Shown piece after piece: positions 28,802-39,319 of a stretch of DNA of 64,000 bases. The stretch's first letter is position 1. Each line of letters opens with the position of its first letter. A program made the translations under genes and the position numbers. Under the pieces are notes generated by a model. That model was not told the DNA's origin. It saw only the letters and a program-made list of their open reading frames with translations, and made no database searches. Source of the stretch: Leptospira wolbachii serovar Codice str. CDC (GTDB lineage Bacteria; Spirochaetota; Leptospiria; Leptospirales; Leptospiraceae). The stretch lies in contig NZ_AOGZ02000008.1 of NCBI RefSeq assembly GCF_000332515.2, forward strand, positions 310,001-374,000. Reading direction: 5' to 3'.

Positions 28802-30436
28802 TTATTTTCTATTTTTCCAAGCCAAACGAACGGGAGATAGGAGAGAAATTTCGTTCAGTGATTCCAATGTTTTTAGTTCGGCAATGAGTCCACCAAGGAT
28901 GGGAATTTTGTTTCTCAAATTATAAGCCGGTAATTCTTCTGTTAGAGTGATTGGTTTTCCACCTAATCTTTCTTTCACTTCATGAATTGCATCTAAAAGC
29001 CCACCAAGAGAATCCACAATGCGGTTTTCCACAGTTGGCAAATACACTCTCCCCATTCCAATTTTCGGAAGGTTTTCTAAAGGAATTTTTCTTCCTTCGG
29101 CGACACGCCTATAAAACAAACCTTCTATCTTTTTGATTTGCGATTCTAGATACTGGACGCTCTGTTTGGAGAGGGGTTGGAATTCGGAATGAATGTCTCG
29201 AAAAGGATAAAAACCAACGGCCTCTTTATTCAATTGAACCTTTTTATATAATTTTTGTAAATTGGCCCGAATACTCACAGCACCAATGGAACCTGTGATA
29301 CAAACTGGGGAAGCTGTGATATGATCTACCGCCGAACCAAGATAATACCCGCCACTGGCGACTGTGTCTTTAAAATAGGCGGTAACAATTTTGGTTTTCT
29401 TTAATTCCAGAATTTCTTGGTGGATTTGTTCGGAATAAAATGCGGATCCACCTGGGGAAGAAATTTCTAAAATCACTGCTTTAATTTTTTTGTCTTCGGC
29501 AAGAGCCTTTAGATTGGGGATGAGAGAGAATGCTTCAATTTTTCCATTTTCTCTATGTTTATGTAAAAAATCGCCACCAGAGATTCCTCCCTCTAAAGGG
29601 ATCACTACGACTTCTGCTTTTCGTTTGGGAAGGATATGAAATTCTTTGATTTTGTAGTGTAGGGAAGGATAATTTCCAGAAAAGACCTTTCTATCTTCGG
29701 AAAAAAACTCTGTTTCTGTTTTGATTCCATGGATGACGCCAGCTGACAGAAGTTCATCGGCAGAGAGCATCGGTCTATAGAAAATAGGTTCTAATGATTT
29801 TTTCCCATTGGTAAGGGCAGAGAGTATTACTTTTCGTAAATCCAAAACTAAAGTTTCTAAATTCTTTTTAGCTTCTTTGGAAAACTCACCCCGTGTGAAA
29901 CTTTCAGCAAAGGATTTGTATGGGCCTGAGGCAAAGGCTTGCACTTCAATCCCCCATGTTTTCAAAAATTTACCAAAAAACATAGGTTCGGCGCTTGGTA
30001 GCAAAACCATAAATTCGGATTCTGGAGCCAAAAACACTTCCGTAGCTGCTGTGAGTAAAAGTAGTGTACCCACACCACCTTCTTTGGCAAAGATCCTCAG
30101 TTTTTTACCAGATTCTTTAATGGCTATTAGTTGGTTTCTTACTTCATAGAACTCAGAAAGAGTCCATTCAAGAGGAGGAAGAGAGATATCGAGAGTTTTT
30201 ATTTTTCCATTTTTTTGAATGAGTTTGAGAAGGATGAGAAGTTCTAATCTTGTGACTGTTTCTTCCTTACCTTGCAATTTTTTGACCCAATATGATTTGT
30301 AAGAATCTTCAAAAACAGCGGGAAATTCCAGTTCATAGACCTCTCGGCCCGATTGGAAAACTAGGCTTAGACGTAGGTAAAACTGGTACAGAAGGCGAAA
30401 GGGTAAGAAAAGTACCAAAAAAAGAATTCGAAACAC
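28802..30436 (-). CDS. sppA: signal peptide peptidase SppA, long form
   Basis: A 544-residue inner-membrane serine protease cleaving leftover signal peptides. It has an N-terminal membrane helix (about 3-25) and two tandem S49 domains. The Lys base is in [17 protein letters not shown] (about 206-222), like E. coli K209; the Ser nucleophile is in [15 protein letters not shown] (about 390), with ITGSIGAVS following. The start is GTG at 30436, with AGAGGA upstream. The frame is open for 68 more codons, but that part is an antisense shadow of uvrA and lacks SppA-like residues. It diverges from uvrA with only 40 bases between starts. Confidence 0.9.
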   Translation of the reverse strand: MFRILFLVLFLPFRLLYQFYLRLSLVFQSGREVYELEFPAVFEDSYKSYWVKKLQGKEETVTRLELLILLKLIQKNGKIKTLDISLPPLEWTLSEFYEVRNQLIAIKESGKKLRIFAKEGGVGTLLLLTAATEVFLAPESEFMVLLPSAEPMFFGKFLKTWGIEVQAFASGPYKSFAESFTRGEFSKEAKKNLETLVLDLRKVILSALTNGKKSLEPIFYRPMLSADELLSAGVIHGIKTETEFFSEDRKVFSGNYPSLHYKIKEFHILPKRKAEVVVIPLEGGISGGDFLHKHRENGKIEAFSLIPNLKALAEDKKIKAVILEISSPGGSAFYSEQIHQEILELKKTKIVTAYFKDTVASGGYYLGSAVDHITASPVCITGSIGAVSIRANLQKLYKKVQLNKEAVGFYPFRDIHSEFQPLSKQSVQYLESQIKKIEGLFYRRVAEGRKIPLENLPKIGMGRVYLPTVENRIVDSLGGLLDAIHEVKERLGGKPITLTEELPAYNLRNKIPILGGLIAELKTLESLNEISLLSPVRLAWKNRK

Positions 30437-30476
30437 GGTGGATCCTCTTCCGTCATTTCTTAAAATTCTTTCCAGA

Positions 30477-33368
30477 ATGAAAGAGGAAAACAAGCTATCC
30501 GATGTGGATTCCTTTATTCGTATTCGCGGCGCCCGAGAACATAACCTCAAAAACATAAACCTTGACATTCCACGAGATAAACTTGTGGTCATCACTGGAC
30601 TTTCTGGATCGGGGAAGTCATCGCTTGCCTTTGATACCATCTATGCCGAGGGACAACGGAGGTATGTGGAATCCCTTTCCAGTTACGCCCGCCAGTTCCT
30701 AGGGCAAATGGAAAAACCAGAAGTGGACCAAATTGAGGGTTTGAGTCCTGCCATCTCCATTGAACAAAAAACCACCCACAGAAACCCACGTTCCACTGTT
30801 GGTACTGTTACTGAAATTTACGATTATTTACGGCTGTTATATGCCAGAGTGGGAAAACCCCATTGTCCGAAATGTGGAACCGCTATTTCTAGCCTCTCTG
30901 TTGACCAAATCACAGACAGAATCAATTTATTTCCGGAAGGAACCAAACTTCAAATTATGGCTCCCGTCATCCAAGGGAAAAAAGGGGAACACAAAGAGGT
31001 TCTCGAACGTTTCAAAAAAGAAGGGTTCAATCGGGTTCGTGTGAACGGGGAAGTGTATTCCCTGGAAGATGAAATTCCTTTAAAGAAGAACTTCAAAGCA
31101 GATATCGATATTGTTGTGGACCGGATTGTGATGAAACCAGGAATCCAGTCCCGATTGTCGGATTCTGTGGAAACAGCTTTAAAAACGGCGGATGGAATTG
31201 TTGTAGTGGAAGATGGAGAAAAAGACCACCTGTTCTCACAAAAACTCTCTTGTCCCAAATGTGATGATGTGAGTATTCCCGAGCTCACACCGCGACTATT
31301 TTCTTTTAATTCACCCTTTGGTGCTTGTTCCAATTGTGATGGACTCGGTGCTCTCTTAGAGTTCGATGAATCTCTTCTTGTCACCGATAGAGAAGCATCT
31401 CTCGCAGAAGGTTGTATTGAGGCTTGGGGAGGATCCAAATCCAACTCTTATTGGTATATGGCCACCATACAAGCGTTATCCAAAAAATTGAAATTTAATT
31501 TAAACACTGCTTGGAAGGACTTACCCGATAAAGTTAGAAATACTATCTTACATGGAGATGCCTCCATTCATATTGATTATGATTTTCGTGGTGCCAATTC
31601 TCACTATGAATTCTCCAAAAATTATGAAGGAGTAATTCCTAACCTCAAACGTCGTTATAAAGAAACCAAATCCGATTCGATGCGACAGTGGTTTGAATCC
31701 TTTATGACCAACCATGATTGTGATGAATGTCATGGAAGACGACTCCGTCCCGAAGCCCTGGCAGTGAAAGTGCAAGGAGTGGGAATCGATGCCTACACAG
31801 GTTATTCTATAGAGAAGGCTTTAGAGTTTACTAAGTCCTCTGAATACAAAGGCGCAGAAGATACCATTTCTAAACCCATCCTAAAAGAAATCCTCCAACG
31901 CCTTCATTTCCTAAATGATGTGGGTGTGGGGTATTTGAACCTAAGTCGGTCGGCCGGGACTCTGTCTGGGGGGGAGATGCAAAGGATTAGACTCGCCACT
32001 CAAATTGGTTCTCGCCTAATGGGTGTTTTATACATTTTGGATGAACCGTCCATAGGCCTTCACCAAAGAGACAATACTAAACTTGTCCAAACCTTAAAAG
32101 GCCTTCGTAACCTCGGCAATACTGTGCTTGTAGTCGAACATGATAAAGAGACCATGGAAGAGGCCGATTTCATTGTGGATATGGGCCCTGGTGCCGGAGT
32201 CCACGGTGGGGAAATTGTAGCCTTTGGCACACCCGAACAAATCAAAAAAGACAAACATTCCGTAACTGGAAAATTTCTCTCTGGGGAAAAACGAATCTCC
32301 ATGCCGAAAACAAGGCGTGTTGGGAATGGAAAATTTTTGAAGATTACGGGGGCGACACATAATAACTTAAAAAATATTGATGTTTCCATCCCTCTCGGAA
32401 GTTTAACGGTTGTTACAGGAGTGTCCGGTTCCGGAAAGTCCACTCTCATCAATGAAATTCTCTATAAGGAACTAGCAAGTTCGGTGATGGGAATGAAACT
32501 CATTCCTGGAAAACATAAAAAAATTCTGGGTAAAGACCAAATTGATAAGGTGATTAACATTGACCAGTCGGCCATTGGAAGAACTCCCAGATCCAATCCT
32601 GCCACTTACACCGGTTTGTTTACCTTTGTTCGGGACTTATACAGCGGACTGGAAGAGGCCAAGGTCAGAGGATATGGTCCCGGACGATTTAGTTTTAACG
32701 TCGCCGGGGGGCGTTGTGAAAAATGTGAAGGGGACGGAATCTTAAAAATTGAGATGCATTTTCTTCCTGATATTTATGTGGAATGTGAGGTTTGTAAAGG
32801 AAAAAGGTACAACCGCGAAACTCTGGAAGTCAAATACAAAGGAAAGAATATCTCTGATATCTTGGATATGACAATTGAAGAAGCAGTTGTTTTCTTTGAA
32901 AAAATTCCTAACCTCAAACGCAAGTTAGACACTCTTATGGATGTGGGTCTCGGTTATATCAAATTGGGGCAAGCCGCCACTACATTTTCTGGTGGGGAAG
33001 CACAAAGGATCAAACTATCCACAGAACTTTCGAAAAGACCTACAGGAAAAACTCTTTATATTTTGGATGAACCCACTACAGGACTTCATTTCGAAGACAT
33101 CGAAAAGTTGCTTTCTGTTCTGCAAGTGCTTGTAGACAAAGGAAATTCTATGGTCATCATCGAACACAATTTGGATGTAATAAAGGCCGCAGATTATATC
33201 ATTGATATTGGTCCTGAGGGTGGTGATGGCGGTGGGGAAGTAATTGCCACTGGTACACCAGAGGAAGTCGTGACCGTAAAACGGTCGTTTACTGGCCAAT
33301 ACCTAAAAAAAGTATTGGAAGAAGAGAAGGCACTCGATACCAAGTATGCCAAAAAAAAATCTAAGTAA
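30477..33368 (+). CDS. uvrA: excinuclease ABC subunit A
   Basis: A 963-residue DNA damage sensor of nucleotide excision repair. It has two ABC ATPase halves: Walker [10 protein letters not shown] (about 41) and GVSGSGKST (about 657), with signatures LSGGEMQRI and [12 protein letters not shown]. Zinc-finger cysteines are seen at [10 protein letters not shown], near [16 protein letters not shown] and CEKCEGDG. Length is slightly above the usual 940. ATG 30477 is taken as start; a GTG at 30438 would extend it by 13 residues, overlap the sppA leader, and lacks UvrA homology. The acyl-CoA-dehydrogenase-like gene follows after six bases. Confidence 0.97.
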   Translation: MKEENKLSDVDSFIRIRGAREHNLKNINLDIPRDKLVVITGLSGSGKSSLAFDTIYAEGQRRYVESLSSYARQFLGQMEKPEVDQIEGLSPAISIEQKTTHRNPRSTVGTVTEIYDYLRLLYARVGKPHCPKCGTAISSLSVDQITDRINLFPEGTKLQIMAPVIQGKKGEHKEVLERFKKEGFNRVRVNGEVYSLEDEIPLKKNFKADIDIVVDRIVMKPGIQSRLSDSVETALKTADGIVVVEDGEKDHLFSQKLSCPKCDDVSIPELTPRLFSFNSPFGACSNCDGLGALLEFDESLLVTDREASLAEGCIEAWGGSKSNSYWYMATIQALSKKLKFNLNTAWKDLPDKVRNTILHGDASIHIDYDFRGANSHYEFSKNYEGVIPNLKRRYKETKSDSMRQWFESFMTNHDCDECHGRRLRPEALAVKVQGVGIDAYTGYSIEKALEFTKSSEYKGAEDTISKPILKEILQRLHFLNDVGVGYLNLSRSAGTLSGGEMQRIRLATQIGSRLMGVLYILDEPSIGLHQRDNTKLVQTLKGLRNLGNTVLVVEHDKETMEEADFIVDMGPGAGVHGGEIVAFGTPEQIKKDKHSVTGKFLSGEKRISMPKTRRVGNGKFLKITGATHNNLKNIDVSIPLGSLTVVTGVSGSGKSTLINEILYKELASSVMGMKLIPGKHKKILGKDQIDKVINIDQSAIGRTPRSNPATYTGLFTFVRDLYSGLEEAKVRGYGPGRFSFNVAGGRCEKCEGDGILKIEMHFLPDIYVECEVCKGKRYNRETLEVKYKGKNISDILDMTIEEAVVFFEKIPNLKRKLDTLMDVGLGYIKLGQAATTFSGGEAQRIKLSTELSKRPTGKTLYILDEPTTGLHFEDIEKLLSVLQVLVDKGNSMVIIEHNLDVIKAADYIIDIGPEGGDGGGEVIATGTPEEVVTVKRSFTGQYLKKVLEEEKALDTKYAKKKSK

Positions 33369-33374
33369 TTCGCT

Positions 33375-34403
33375 GTGGGACTAGAGCCAGAGAATTTGAT
33401 ATTAAAGTATGGTGCAGCTGGTTCCTCTTATCCCAAAGATACGGGAGGACCAGAGACTGGATTTTATCGGAGTTGGAAACCCTATCTCATTAAAGAGGGA
33501 TTTTACAATTTCCTTCTAGGTCTTGAGTCCTATTTAGAATTTCAAAAGAAACTATCTCTCTTAGCAGAAGAACATCTGGGAGTATCACTTGCTCTCTCCT
33601 GTATGGTGGAAGTGAATGTCGCTGGCGGAATCCTTCTTTATGGGAAAACAAATCATGATAGCCAATCCCCCATTTCCATTGGAACTTCCGATCCACTTTG
33701 GGATGCTTTCCGGAAAACAGATCCTACAAAAATCTATGCTGTAGGAGTGAGTGAACCTGGTTGGGAGGGCAAACTCCGCAAATTAAGTTCTGTAGTTTAC
33801 GATGGAAAACTTTCTGGAACCAAATCCTTCATCACTAATGGCGGAGAAGCGGACGTTATTTTTTGGGTCACTAAATCGGGAACTGACAACCCCGTGTACC
33901 AAGTGCGCAGACAAAGGGAAAGCGGAAATACGAATACTGAAAGTCAGATAGTGGAAGAGTCCTTCCATACAGAATTTACTCCCCAAGTGAGCCATCTGAA
34001 ACTTACGTTATGCGAATATTCTATCGCAGAAAATGACATGGTTCTGGAAAATTATGGCAAACTGGGAATGGAGCTTAGATTAAAAGAACTTTTGTCTTTA
34101 GTTTCGTTACTGATTGGCAAAACAAAAAAGATATCTTTAGAAAACCAAATTGTTGCAAGAGAAAGAGAGAAACTAGTCGAATGGAGAGAGTCTTTTCTTA
34201 CATTGTGCCCCAGTTATCCGAATGGTGAGTTTTTACTTTCAGGATTTCCTTACCCAACGGACGGACTACTATCCGCATTGACTTCATTCTGGGATTTATC
34301 CTCTCCCCAAGAACTTAAGTCTATTGATCCAGACTACCAACTTTTTGTTTGGGAAGATTCTTTTACCAATTACTTAATTCAAAAGAAAAAAAAGAACCTC
34401 TAA
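33375..34403 (+). CDS. truncated acyl-CoA-dehydrogenase-like protein
   Basis: A 342-residue protein. The middle part has VGVSEPGWEGKLRKLSS and LSGTKSFITNGGEADVIFWVTKSG (about 119-175), the ACAD FAD-binding beta-domain; KLGMELRLKELLSL (about 229) corresponds to the start of the C-terminal helical domain. The last domain is about 100 residues instead of about 150 and I cannot find the conserved catalytic Glu region, so it may be inactive or act in a different way. The start is GTG at 33375; a TTG at 33396 is a possible alternative. It closely follows uvrA, so may be in its operon, and overlaps the convergent CDF gene by four bases. Confidence 0.65.
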   Translation: MGLEPENLILKYGAAGSSYPKDTGGPETGFYRSWKPYLIKEGFYNFLLGLESYLEFQKKLSLLAEEHLGVSLALSCMVEVNVAGGILLYGKTNHDSQSPISIGTSDPLWDAFRKTDPTKIYAVGVSEPGWEGKLRKLSSVVYDGKLSGTKSFITNGGEADVIFWVTKSGTDNPVYQVRRQRESGNTNTESQIVEESFHTEFTPQVSHLKLTLCEYSIAENDMVLENYGKLGMELRLKELLSLVSLLIGKTKKISLENQIVAREREKLVEWRESFLTLCPSYPNGEFLLSGFPYPTDGLLSALTSFWDLSSPQELKSIDPDYQLFVWEDSFTNYLIQKKKKNL

Positions 34404-35356
34404 TGATGGTGGTCGTTGGCATGTCCGTGGCTATGACCATGATGACCAAACTCCCGTTCTGTCTCTCGAACAAAGATCGTATCTAATTTTTCTTTCAATG
34501 AAGAAGATAGAATTTCAACAGACACAAAAGGAACCCCAAATTCTTCTTTTAGAACTTTATGAATTTCTAAAACAATTGTATCTCTGTCTGCATCCTTTTT
34601 GACAAGAATTTGTAGCTCTACTGAAAACACTCCGGATGTGAGTTTTCTGACGGTGATTTGAGGAACCGATTCGATTCCTTTTAAAACTTGGATATGTTCT
34701 AATAAATGTTCTTTGTCAAACTCACTGGTGTCTGCTTCGATGAGGATCTCAATCGATTCTTTTACAATCCCATAAGAGGTTTTTAAAATAAAAATCCCTA
34801 GGATGATGCTGAGAAAACTATCCACTTCTCTGTATCCTGTGAACCGAATGATAAGAGCCCCAATCACAACGGCGAGGGTTCCTAAAAGATCACTCAGGAC
34901 ATGCAGGTAGGCTGATTTTAGATTGAGGCTTGTTTTACTGACTCCCACTAAGAGTCCCGCAGATACTAAATTAATAGCAAATCCTATTAACGAATAAGCG
35001 AGCATAGAATCTGCTTCTACATGAGCCGAGCCCGAAAACCGAATATAACTTTCATAGAGAATGAAAACTGCCATCCCAATAAGAAGGAGTCCATTAAAAA
35101 GTGCCGCTAAGACCTCAAATCTGTGAAATCCAAATGGATACTTTGTCGTTGCTTTTTTCGAAGCAATGAGAAGGGCAAAAAGAGAGATGAGATGGGCAAA
35201 AACATCCGTTATGATATGGCCAGCATCAGCAAAAAGAGCAAGACTTCCACTTTCCTTAGAGCCAATCCATTCAATGAAAAATATACATAAAGAGAGTAAA
35301 CCTGAAAGGCTTAAGAACAAAACCAATCGGGAACGTTTGGGTCTAGGTTTACTCAT
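34400..35356 (-). CDS. cation diffusion facilitator (CDF) metal transporter
   Basis: A 318-residue membrane protein with six helices. The metal-site motifs are ADAGHIITDVFAH (about 42-54) and HVLSDLLGTL (about 150-159), the H-x-x-x-D pairs of helices 2 and 5. The cytoplasmic C-terminal domain (about 215-295) is followed by a His-rich tail (HHGHSHGHANDHHH), typical of zinc or cobalt carriers of the CzcD/ZitB group. It exports divalent metal in exchange for protons. The ATG lies within the last eight bases of the OmpA-domain gene, so it is co-translated with the coiled-coil pair. Convergent overlap with the ACAD-like gene. Confidence 0.93.
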   Translation of the reverse strand: MSKPRPKRSRLVLFLSLSGLLSLCIFFIEWIGSKESGSLALFADAGHIITDVFAHLISLFALLIASKKATTKYPFGFHRFEVLAALFNGLLLIGMAVFILYESYIRFSGSAHVEADSMLAYSLIGFAINLVSAGLLVGVSKTSLNLKSAYLHVLSDLLGTLAVVIGALIIRFTGYREVDSFLSIILGIFILKTSYGIVKESIEILIEADTSEFDKEHLLEHIQVLKGIESVPQITVRKLTSGVFSVELQILVKKDADRDTIVLEIHKVLKEEFGVPFVSVEILSSSLKEKLDTIFVRETEREFGHHGHSHGHANDHHH

Positions 35357-36395
35357 GACTTGAGTTTAAAGAGCCTGTGGCTCTCGGCACAACCACAATG
35401 TCCACTCGGCGGTTGAGTGCTTTATTTTCTTTCGAAGTATTGGGAACAATGGGTTGAAACTCACCATAACCGGCACTGGAAAAATTCTTAGGATTTAGAT
35501 TTTTGTTCTGTAACATATGGTCCAAAACAGATAACGCTCGTTCGCTGGACAAGTGCCAGTTGTTCCTGAATTTTGTTTTGATGGGGACGTTATCAGTATG
35601 ACCTTCTACTACAATGTAGTTTTCAGGATAAGCGGCCAAAATATCCCGAATTTTTTCAATGGCAGGAAGGATGGCTGGTTTTAGTTCGGAAGAACCACTA
35701 TCAAAGGAAATTTTATCATCGATATTGATGATGAGTTTGTTATGAAAACGTTTGAGGCGAATTTGCCCCGAAGTGATTTCTTTGGCTAACTTTTCTTCAA
35801 ACTCTTTGGTTTGTTCGGCAAGCCGTTCCAATTCTCTTTTTTGTTCTTTGGTGAGTTTACGAAGGTTGGCTAGCTCCTCTTCTAGATTGCGAATCCTCTC
35901 TTTGAGTTCATCCATTTTGGATTCATAATTTTCACGAAGTTTTTGTTCTTTCTGAAGGTTTTCCCGTTCTTTCTCTTCTAGTTTTTTCTTCAATGCGTCT
36001 AGATCGGCACGATCTCTTTCTTCTCGTTTGCGATTTTCTTCTGCAAGGAGACGTTCTTTATCCGTTCCTTTTTTTTCAAGACCACGAAGGCGCATATCAT
36101 AATCGCGCATTTTATCGGAATACTCGTCCTGTTCTTTGGCCCGATTTCTTTTTTCTAGTTCTAAATCTTCTGTGAGATTTCGATTTTGGGTTTGGAGTTC
36201 TTTCTTTTCTTCTTCCAAACGATTCAATTCGTTTTGATGTTGTTTGCGAATGTCGGCTAGTTCCAATTCCAAAGCATATTTTTCTTTATAAATTTGGTTG
36301 TATTCATAGGGAAAATAAACCCAGTCCGCCGAAAGACCAGAAACAAAAACAAGGCTTAGGAGTAAGAAGCTAATGTTTCTTGGTTTACTTTGCAT
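35349..36395 (-). CDS. OmpA-domain protein with long coiled coil
   Basis: A 348-residue protein. A signal peptide (about 9-23, ending LSADW) is followed by a long Glu/Lys/Arg-rich coiled coil (about 40-205), then a C-terminal OmpA-like peptidoglycan-binding domain (about 215-340): IVVEGHTDNVPIKTKFRNNW, LSSERALSVLDHML and GYGEFQPIVPN, with the Asp and Arg that bind diaminopimelate. No lipobox is seen, so it is secreted into the periplasm or outer membrane. ATG 36395 overlaps the upstream lipoprotein gene by 11 bases, and it overlaps the CDF gene downstream by eight. The likely role is tethering or spanning the periplasm. Confidence 0.88.
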   Translation of the reverse strand: MQSKPRNISFLLLSLVFVSGLSADWVYFPYEYNQIYKEKYALELELADIRKQHQNELNRLEEEKKELQTQNRNLTEDLELEKRNRAKEQDEYSDKMRDYDMRLRGLEKKGTDKERLLAEENRKREERDRADLDALKKKLEEKERENLQKEQKLRENYESKMDELKERIRNLEEELANLRKLTKEQKRELERLAEQTKEFEEKLAKEITSGQIRLKRFHNKLIINIDDKISFDSGSSELKPAILPAIEKIRDILAAYPENYIVVEGHTDNVPIKTKFRNNWHLSSERALSVLDHMLQNKNLNPKNFSSAGYGEFQPIVPNTSKENKALNRRVDIVVVPRATGSLNSSHE

Positions 36396-37077
36396 CGTCA
36401 AAACTGTCCTCTAAATTGACTTTAGGCAAACTAGGAGCTTCTGTTTTGACCCTTTCCCAATCAGAGACACGGCGGCGAGCGTCTGATTTTTTTTCGGCAT
36501 ATTGGGTCTCATAAATTTCTTTTTTGATGTATTCTGGATCGGTCGGAGTTTTGCCTTGGGATTCTTGGAACTTAACGGCAATTTCAGAACGAACTAATTC
36601 GAGTTCGGCGATGAGTTCTCCGAGAGCCGCTTCTTTCATTTCCAAATAGGCTTTGTCTTCTTTTTCTTTTTGCACCCACGTTTTGTAGCGCGTTTCCTCT
36701 TTGGCCCGTTCCAATTCATGACCTTGACTTTCTTCCAGATACCGTTTGGAGGAGGAAGAGTCTTCTTTCAAAACAAAGTAGGTTTCTTTTGCTCGTGCCA
36801 GATCTCGCTGAGAGTTATGTTTTGTTACTTTCGCTTGAGATATTTTGATGGCTTGGCCTGTGAGAGTATTGGCCTTTCTTTGCGCAGAGACTTCGTTGTT
36901 AAGTTTGATGATTTTATCAGTGAGGACTCGTGTGGCATTTTTCTGCTCAGTGTTCATGACCTCCTCACGTACATAAGCATCAGGAACCTTGCTAATTTTT
37001 GGTTCGAAGAGAACACATTGGGAAAAAACAAGTAGAAGAAAAAGATTCGTTTTCAAAATTCGAACTCGTGCCGACAT
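36385..37077 (-). CDS. coiled-coil lipoprotein
   Basis: A 230-residue protein. The N-terminus (LFLLLVFSQC) is a lipoprotein-type signal with Cys at about residue 21 and Gln before it. The rest, from about residue 40 to 210, is charged and predicted coiled coil, rich in Glu, Lys, Arg and Gln. It directly precedes the OmpA-domain coiled-coil gene, overlapping it by 11 bases. Both probably form a periplasmic pair; this is inference. No family recognised. Start ATG at 37077 without a visible ribosome site. Confidence 0.72.
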   Translation of the reverse strand: MSARVRILKTNLFLLLVFSQCVLFEPKISKVPDAYVREEVMNTEQKNATRVLTDKIIKLNNEVSAQRKANTLTGQAIKISQAKVTKHNSQRDLARAKETYFVLKEDSSSSKRYLEESQGHELERAKEETRYKTWVQKEKEDKAYLEMKEAALGELIAELELVRSEIAVKFQESQGKTPTDPEYIKKEIYETQYAEKKSDARRRVSDWERVKTEAPSLPKVNLEDSFDDAK

Positions 37078-37142
37078 AGGATATAGCCTATGGTCTACGT
37101 GACATAACCGTCAATTGGAAAATTCAGGAAATCCGCTGATTT

Positions 37143-38546
37143 ATGGAAGAAGAAAGAAAGAAAGAGTCCGAATTCCGTATCAAAATCGACAGAGACAGCG
37201 ATTCCTATGATGAGTTTGTCGGTCAGATTAAAGACCTCATTGAGACTCAGGATTCCAAACAACTTAAAGAAATGTTGGATGGGGCTCACCCTGCCGACAT
37301 CGTTACCTTATTTCGTGACCTAGAACGAGAAGAGGAGTTATACCTATTTCGCCTCCTTCCTAAAGAAGACCAAGCCTATTCACTTATCAAAATGGAAGAG
37401 GAGACTTTAGAGTCTTTTTTAGAGGAACTTTCTGTCGATGAGATTTCGAACACTCTGGATCATATTGAAACAGATGAAACTACCTATCTTCTTTCTTATT
37501 TACCTGGCGCCAAACGAGAATTAGTTTTAGCAAATTTAAGTAAAGCCGACAGTTTTGAAATTCGTTCCCAGTTGGGTTTTCGCGAGTATTCAGCGGGACG
37601 GCTTATGTCCAAAGACTTTGCAACTGTTTCCATTACAGACAATGTTCGCAAAGGAATCATCAATGTACGAAAAAAAGCCAAAGAAATTGAGGATATCTAC
37701 CAAGTTTACGTAACTGATGAAGACGGAGTATTAGAAGGATTCATTCCTCTGAAAGATTTATTCCTTACACCCATTAATACGAAAGTAGCAAAGATTACTA
37801 ACTTTTCTGTATTTGCTTTTCATTATGATGTCGATCAGGAAGAGGTCGCCAATACATTCAAAAAATATGATTTAGTCAGTGCCGCCGTCACCGATGATTT
37901 GGGTCGGATCATTGGCCGCATCACTGTAGATGATGTCTTAGAGATCGTAGAAGAAGAAGCATCGGAAGATATCCTACTTATGGCCGGGGTATCAGAGGAC
38001 GAAAGATTATCTACCCCTATATTACAATCGGTGAAACGAAGGATCATTTGGCTGAATGTCAATTTACTTACAGCTTTCGTCAGCTCCACAGTGGTGGCTT
38101 TTTTTGAAGATACAATTTCTCAGATAGTAGTTCTTGCGACTCTGATGCCGATAGTGGCAGGACTTGGTGGGAATGCAGGCACTCAGTCAGTAACGGTTGT
38201 TATCCGAAATATTGCTACAGGGGATCTTTCTTTTTCTAATTGGTGGGAAGCTGTTCGAAAAGAGTTTACAATTGGAGTCATCAACGGACTTGTACTTGGA
38301 ACAGTAACAGGATGTATGATTTTCTTTGTGAAGGGAAACCTCGTACTTGGACTTGTTGTGGGAACTGCTATGTTTGTAAATATGATCGTTGCATCTCTCA
38401 CGGGTTCACTTGTTCCTATTGTACTGAAAGCGATGCGAGTGGATCCCGCGATCGCTTCTTCAATTTTTGTAACAGCAACAACAGATGTTTGTGGGTTTTT
38501 CTTTTTCCTCGGACTTGCCACAGTGTTCGCAAAATATTTGATTTAG
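37143..38546 (+). CDS. mgtE: magnesium transporter MgtE
   Basis: A 467-residue MgtE-type magnesium channel. The N-terminal domain (about 20-140, LDGAHPADIVTLFRDL) and two CBS domains (about 150-270, with SKDFATVSITDNVRKG) act as cytoplasmic magnesium sensor. The membrane part (about 300-460, five helices) has ALMPIVAGLGGNAGTQS-like sequence (LATLMPIVAGLGGNAG TQSVTV), the family signature of the pore. Length is normal. It diverges from the coiled-coil lipoprotein operon by 65 bases. Regulation may occur via magnesium binding to the CBS domains as in the family. Confidence 0.95.
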   Translation: MEEERKKESEFRIKIDRDSDSYDEFVGQIKDLIETQDSKQLKEMLDGAHPADIVTLFRDLEREEELYLFRLLPKEDQAYSLIKMEEETLESFLEELSVDEISNTLDHIETDETTYLLSYLPGAKRELVLANLSKADSFEIRSQLGFREYSAGRLMSKDFATVSITDNVRKGIINVRKKAKEIEDIYQVYVTDEDGVLEGFIPLKDLFLTPINTKVAKITNFSVFAFHYDVDQEEVANTFKKYDLVSAAVTDDLGRIIGRITVDDVLEIVEEEASEDILLMAGVSEDERLSTPILQSVKRRIIWLNVNLLTAFVSSTVVAFFEDTISQIVVLATLMPIVAGLGGNAGTQSVTVVIRNIATGDLSFSNWWEAVRKEFTIGVINGLVLGTVTGCMIFFVKGNLVLGLVVGTAMFVNMIVASLTGSLVPIVLKAMRVDPAIASSIFVTATTDVCGFFFFLGLATVFAKYLI

Positions 38547-38609
38547 GGATTGCCCTTTCTATTTTAAATTCTTGCCACTAAAGAGAAATCACCAAATACT
38601 GATGTCGAA

Positions 38610-39245
38610 ATGAAATTCTTGCATTTGTTTTTATCGGTTGTCGTCTTTTTTCTTCTGATCCATTGCCAATCAACTCCTCACACGAGCACAAATGCTAAGG
38701 AGGAAGTCACCGAGCCAACTCTTCCTATAAAAGATTTGCTCCCGCCACCTGGGGGTGAAGGAGAAATCATTTTAAACGAAAGAGGGGAAGAAGTCCAAAA
38801 TCATACGGGAGAAATTCCTTTTTTCCAAAAGAAAAGTGATCTTCCCACAGAAATCTTTCGTGTTTATATTGCTTCCGATTCCTATCAAGTTCGCCAAATC
38901 CGCCATACGGATAAAATTCGTAGAAAACCGGACGCAGGTGGGGACGAACTTTCGAAAGAGGAAATGAAGAAATTTGACCTACTCAATTTTGTGGATGATG
39001 GAATGATCACCATTGGGCTCAATACAATCACCGGAAAATTAGAATCCATCGCCTTTGATCGCCGCGTTCCACGGATAAACGACATCGCAAAGATCATCCA
39101 AAATGATGCCTCTAGGTTTAATTACGAACATTCTAGTAAAGATGGAACACCCATCATTACTAGGTTTTTGATTAGTTACCAAATTCGCCTCTATCCAGGA
39201 AAAACTAGAGACGAAGTCAAACAGATGTTACAGAAGAAAAAATAA
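38610..39245 (+). CDS. putative lipoprotein of unknown function
   Basis: A 211-residue protein starting MKFLHLFLSVVVFFLLIHC, a lipoprotein-like signal with Cys at 19 and an unusual His before it. The mature part begins with a Ser/Thr-rich linker, then mixed alpha/beta sequence with many basic residues; I recognise no domain. It lies 63 bases after mgtE, with a possible weak promoter between, and ends at a terminator. Confidence 0.65.
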   Translation: MKFLHLFLSVVVFFLLIHCQSTPHTSTNAKEEVTEPTLPIKDLLPPPGGEGEIILNERGEEVQNHTGEIPFFQKKSDLPTEIFRVYIASDSYQVRQIRHTDKIRRKPDAGGDELSKEEMKKFDLLNFVDDGMITIGLNTITGKLESIAFDRRVPRINDIAKIIQNDASRFNYEHSSKDGTPIITRFLISYQIRLYPGKTRDEVKQMLQKKK

Positions 39246-39259
39246 ACCCTTTAGAACCG

Positions 39260-39301
39260 GTAGGACGAATTGGGGTTCATTCTCTTCGTCCTACGTTTTT
39301 T
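39260..39301 (+). terminator. rho-independent terminator after the lipoprotein gene
   Basis: GTAGGACGAA (39260-39269) pairs with TTCGTCCTAC (39285-39294), a ten-base perfect stem with a 15-base loop, followed by G and TTTTTT. It lies 14 bases past the stop and faces the convergent gene at 39320, so it serves the plus-strand gene. Confidence 0.8.
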
Positions 39302-39319
39302 AAAAACCGCTAACAAAAA

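Noticed and set aside
30438..30476. GTG start of UvrA at 30438
   Set aside because: It adds 13 residues without UvrA similarity and would leave one base from the sppA start.
30437..30640. 68-codon N-terminal extension of SppA
   Set aside because: It lies antisense to uvrA and contains no SppA sequence; the GTG at 30436 has a good ribosome site and leads into the membrane helix.
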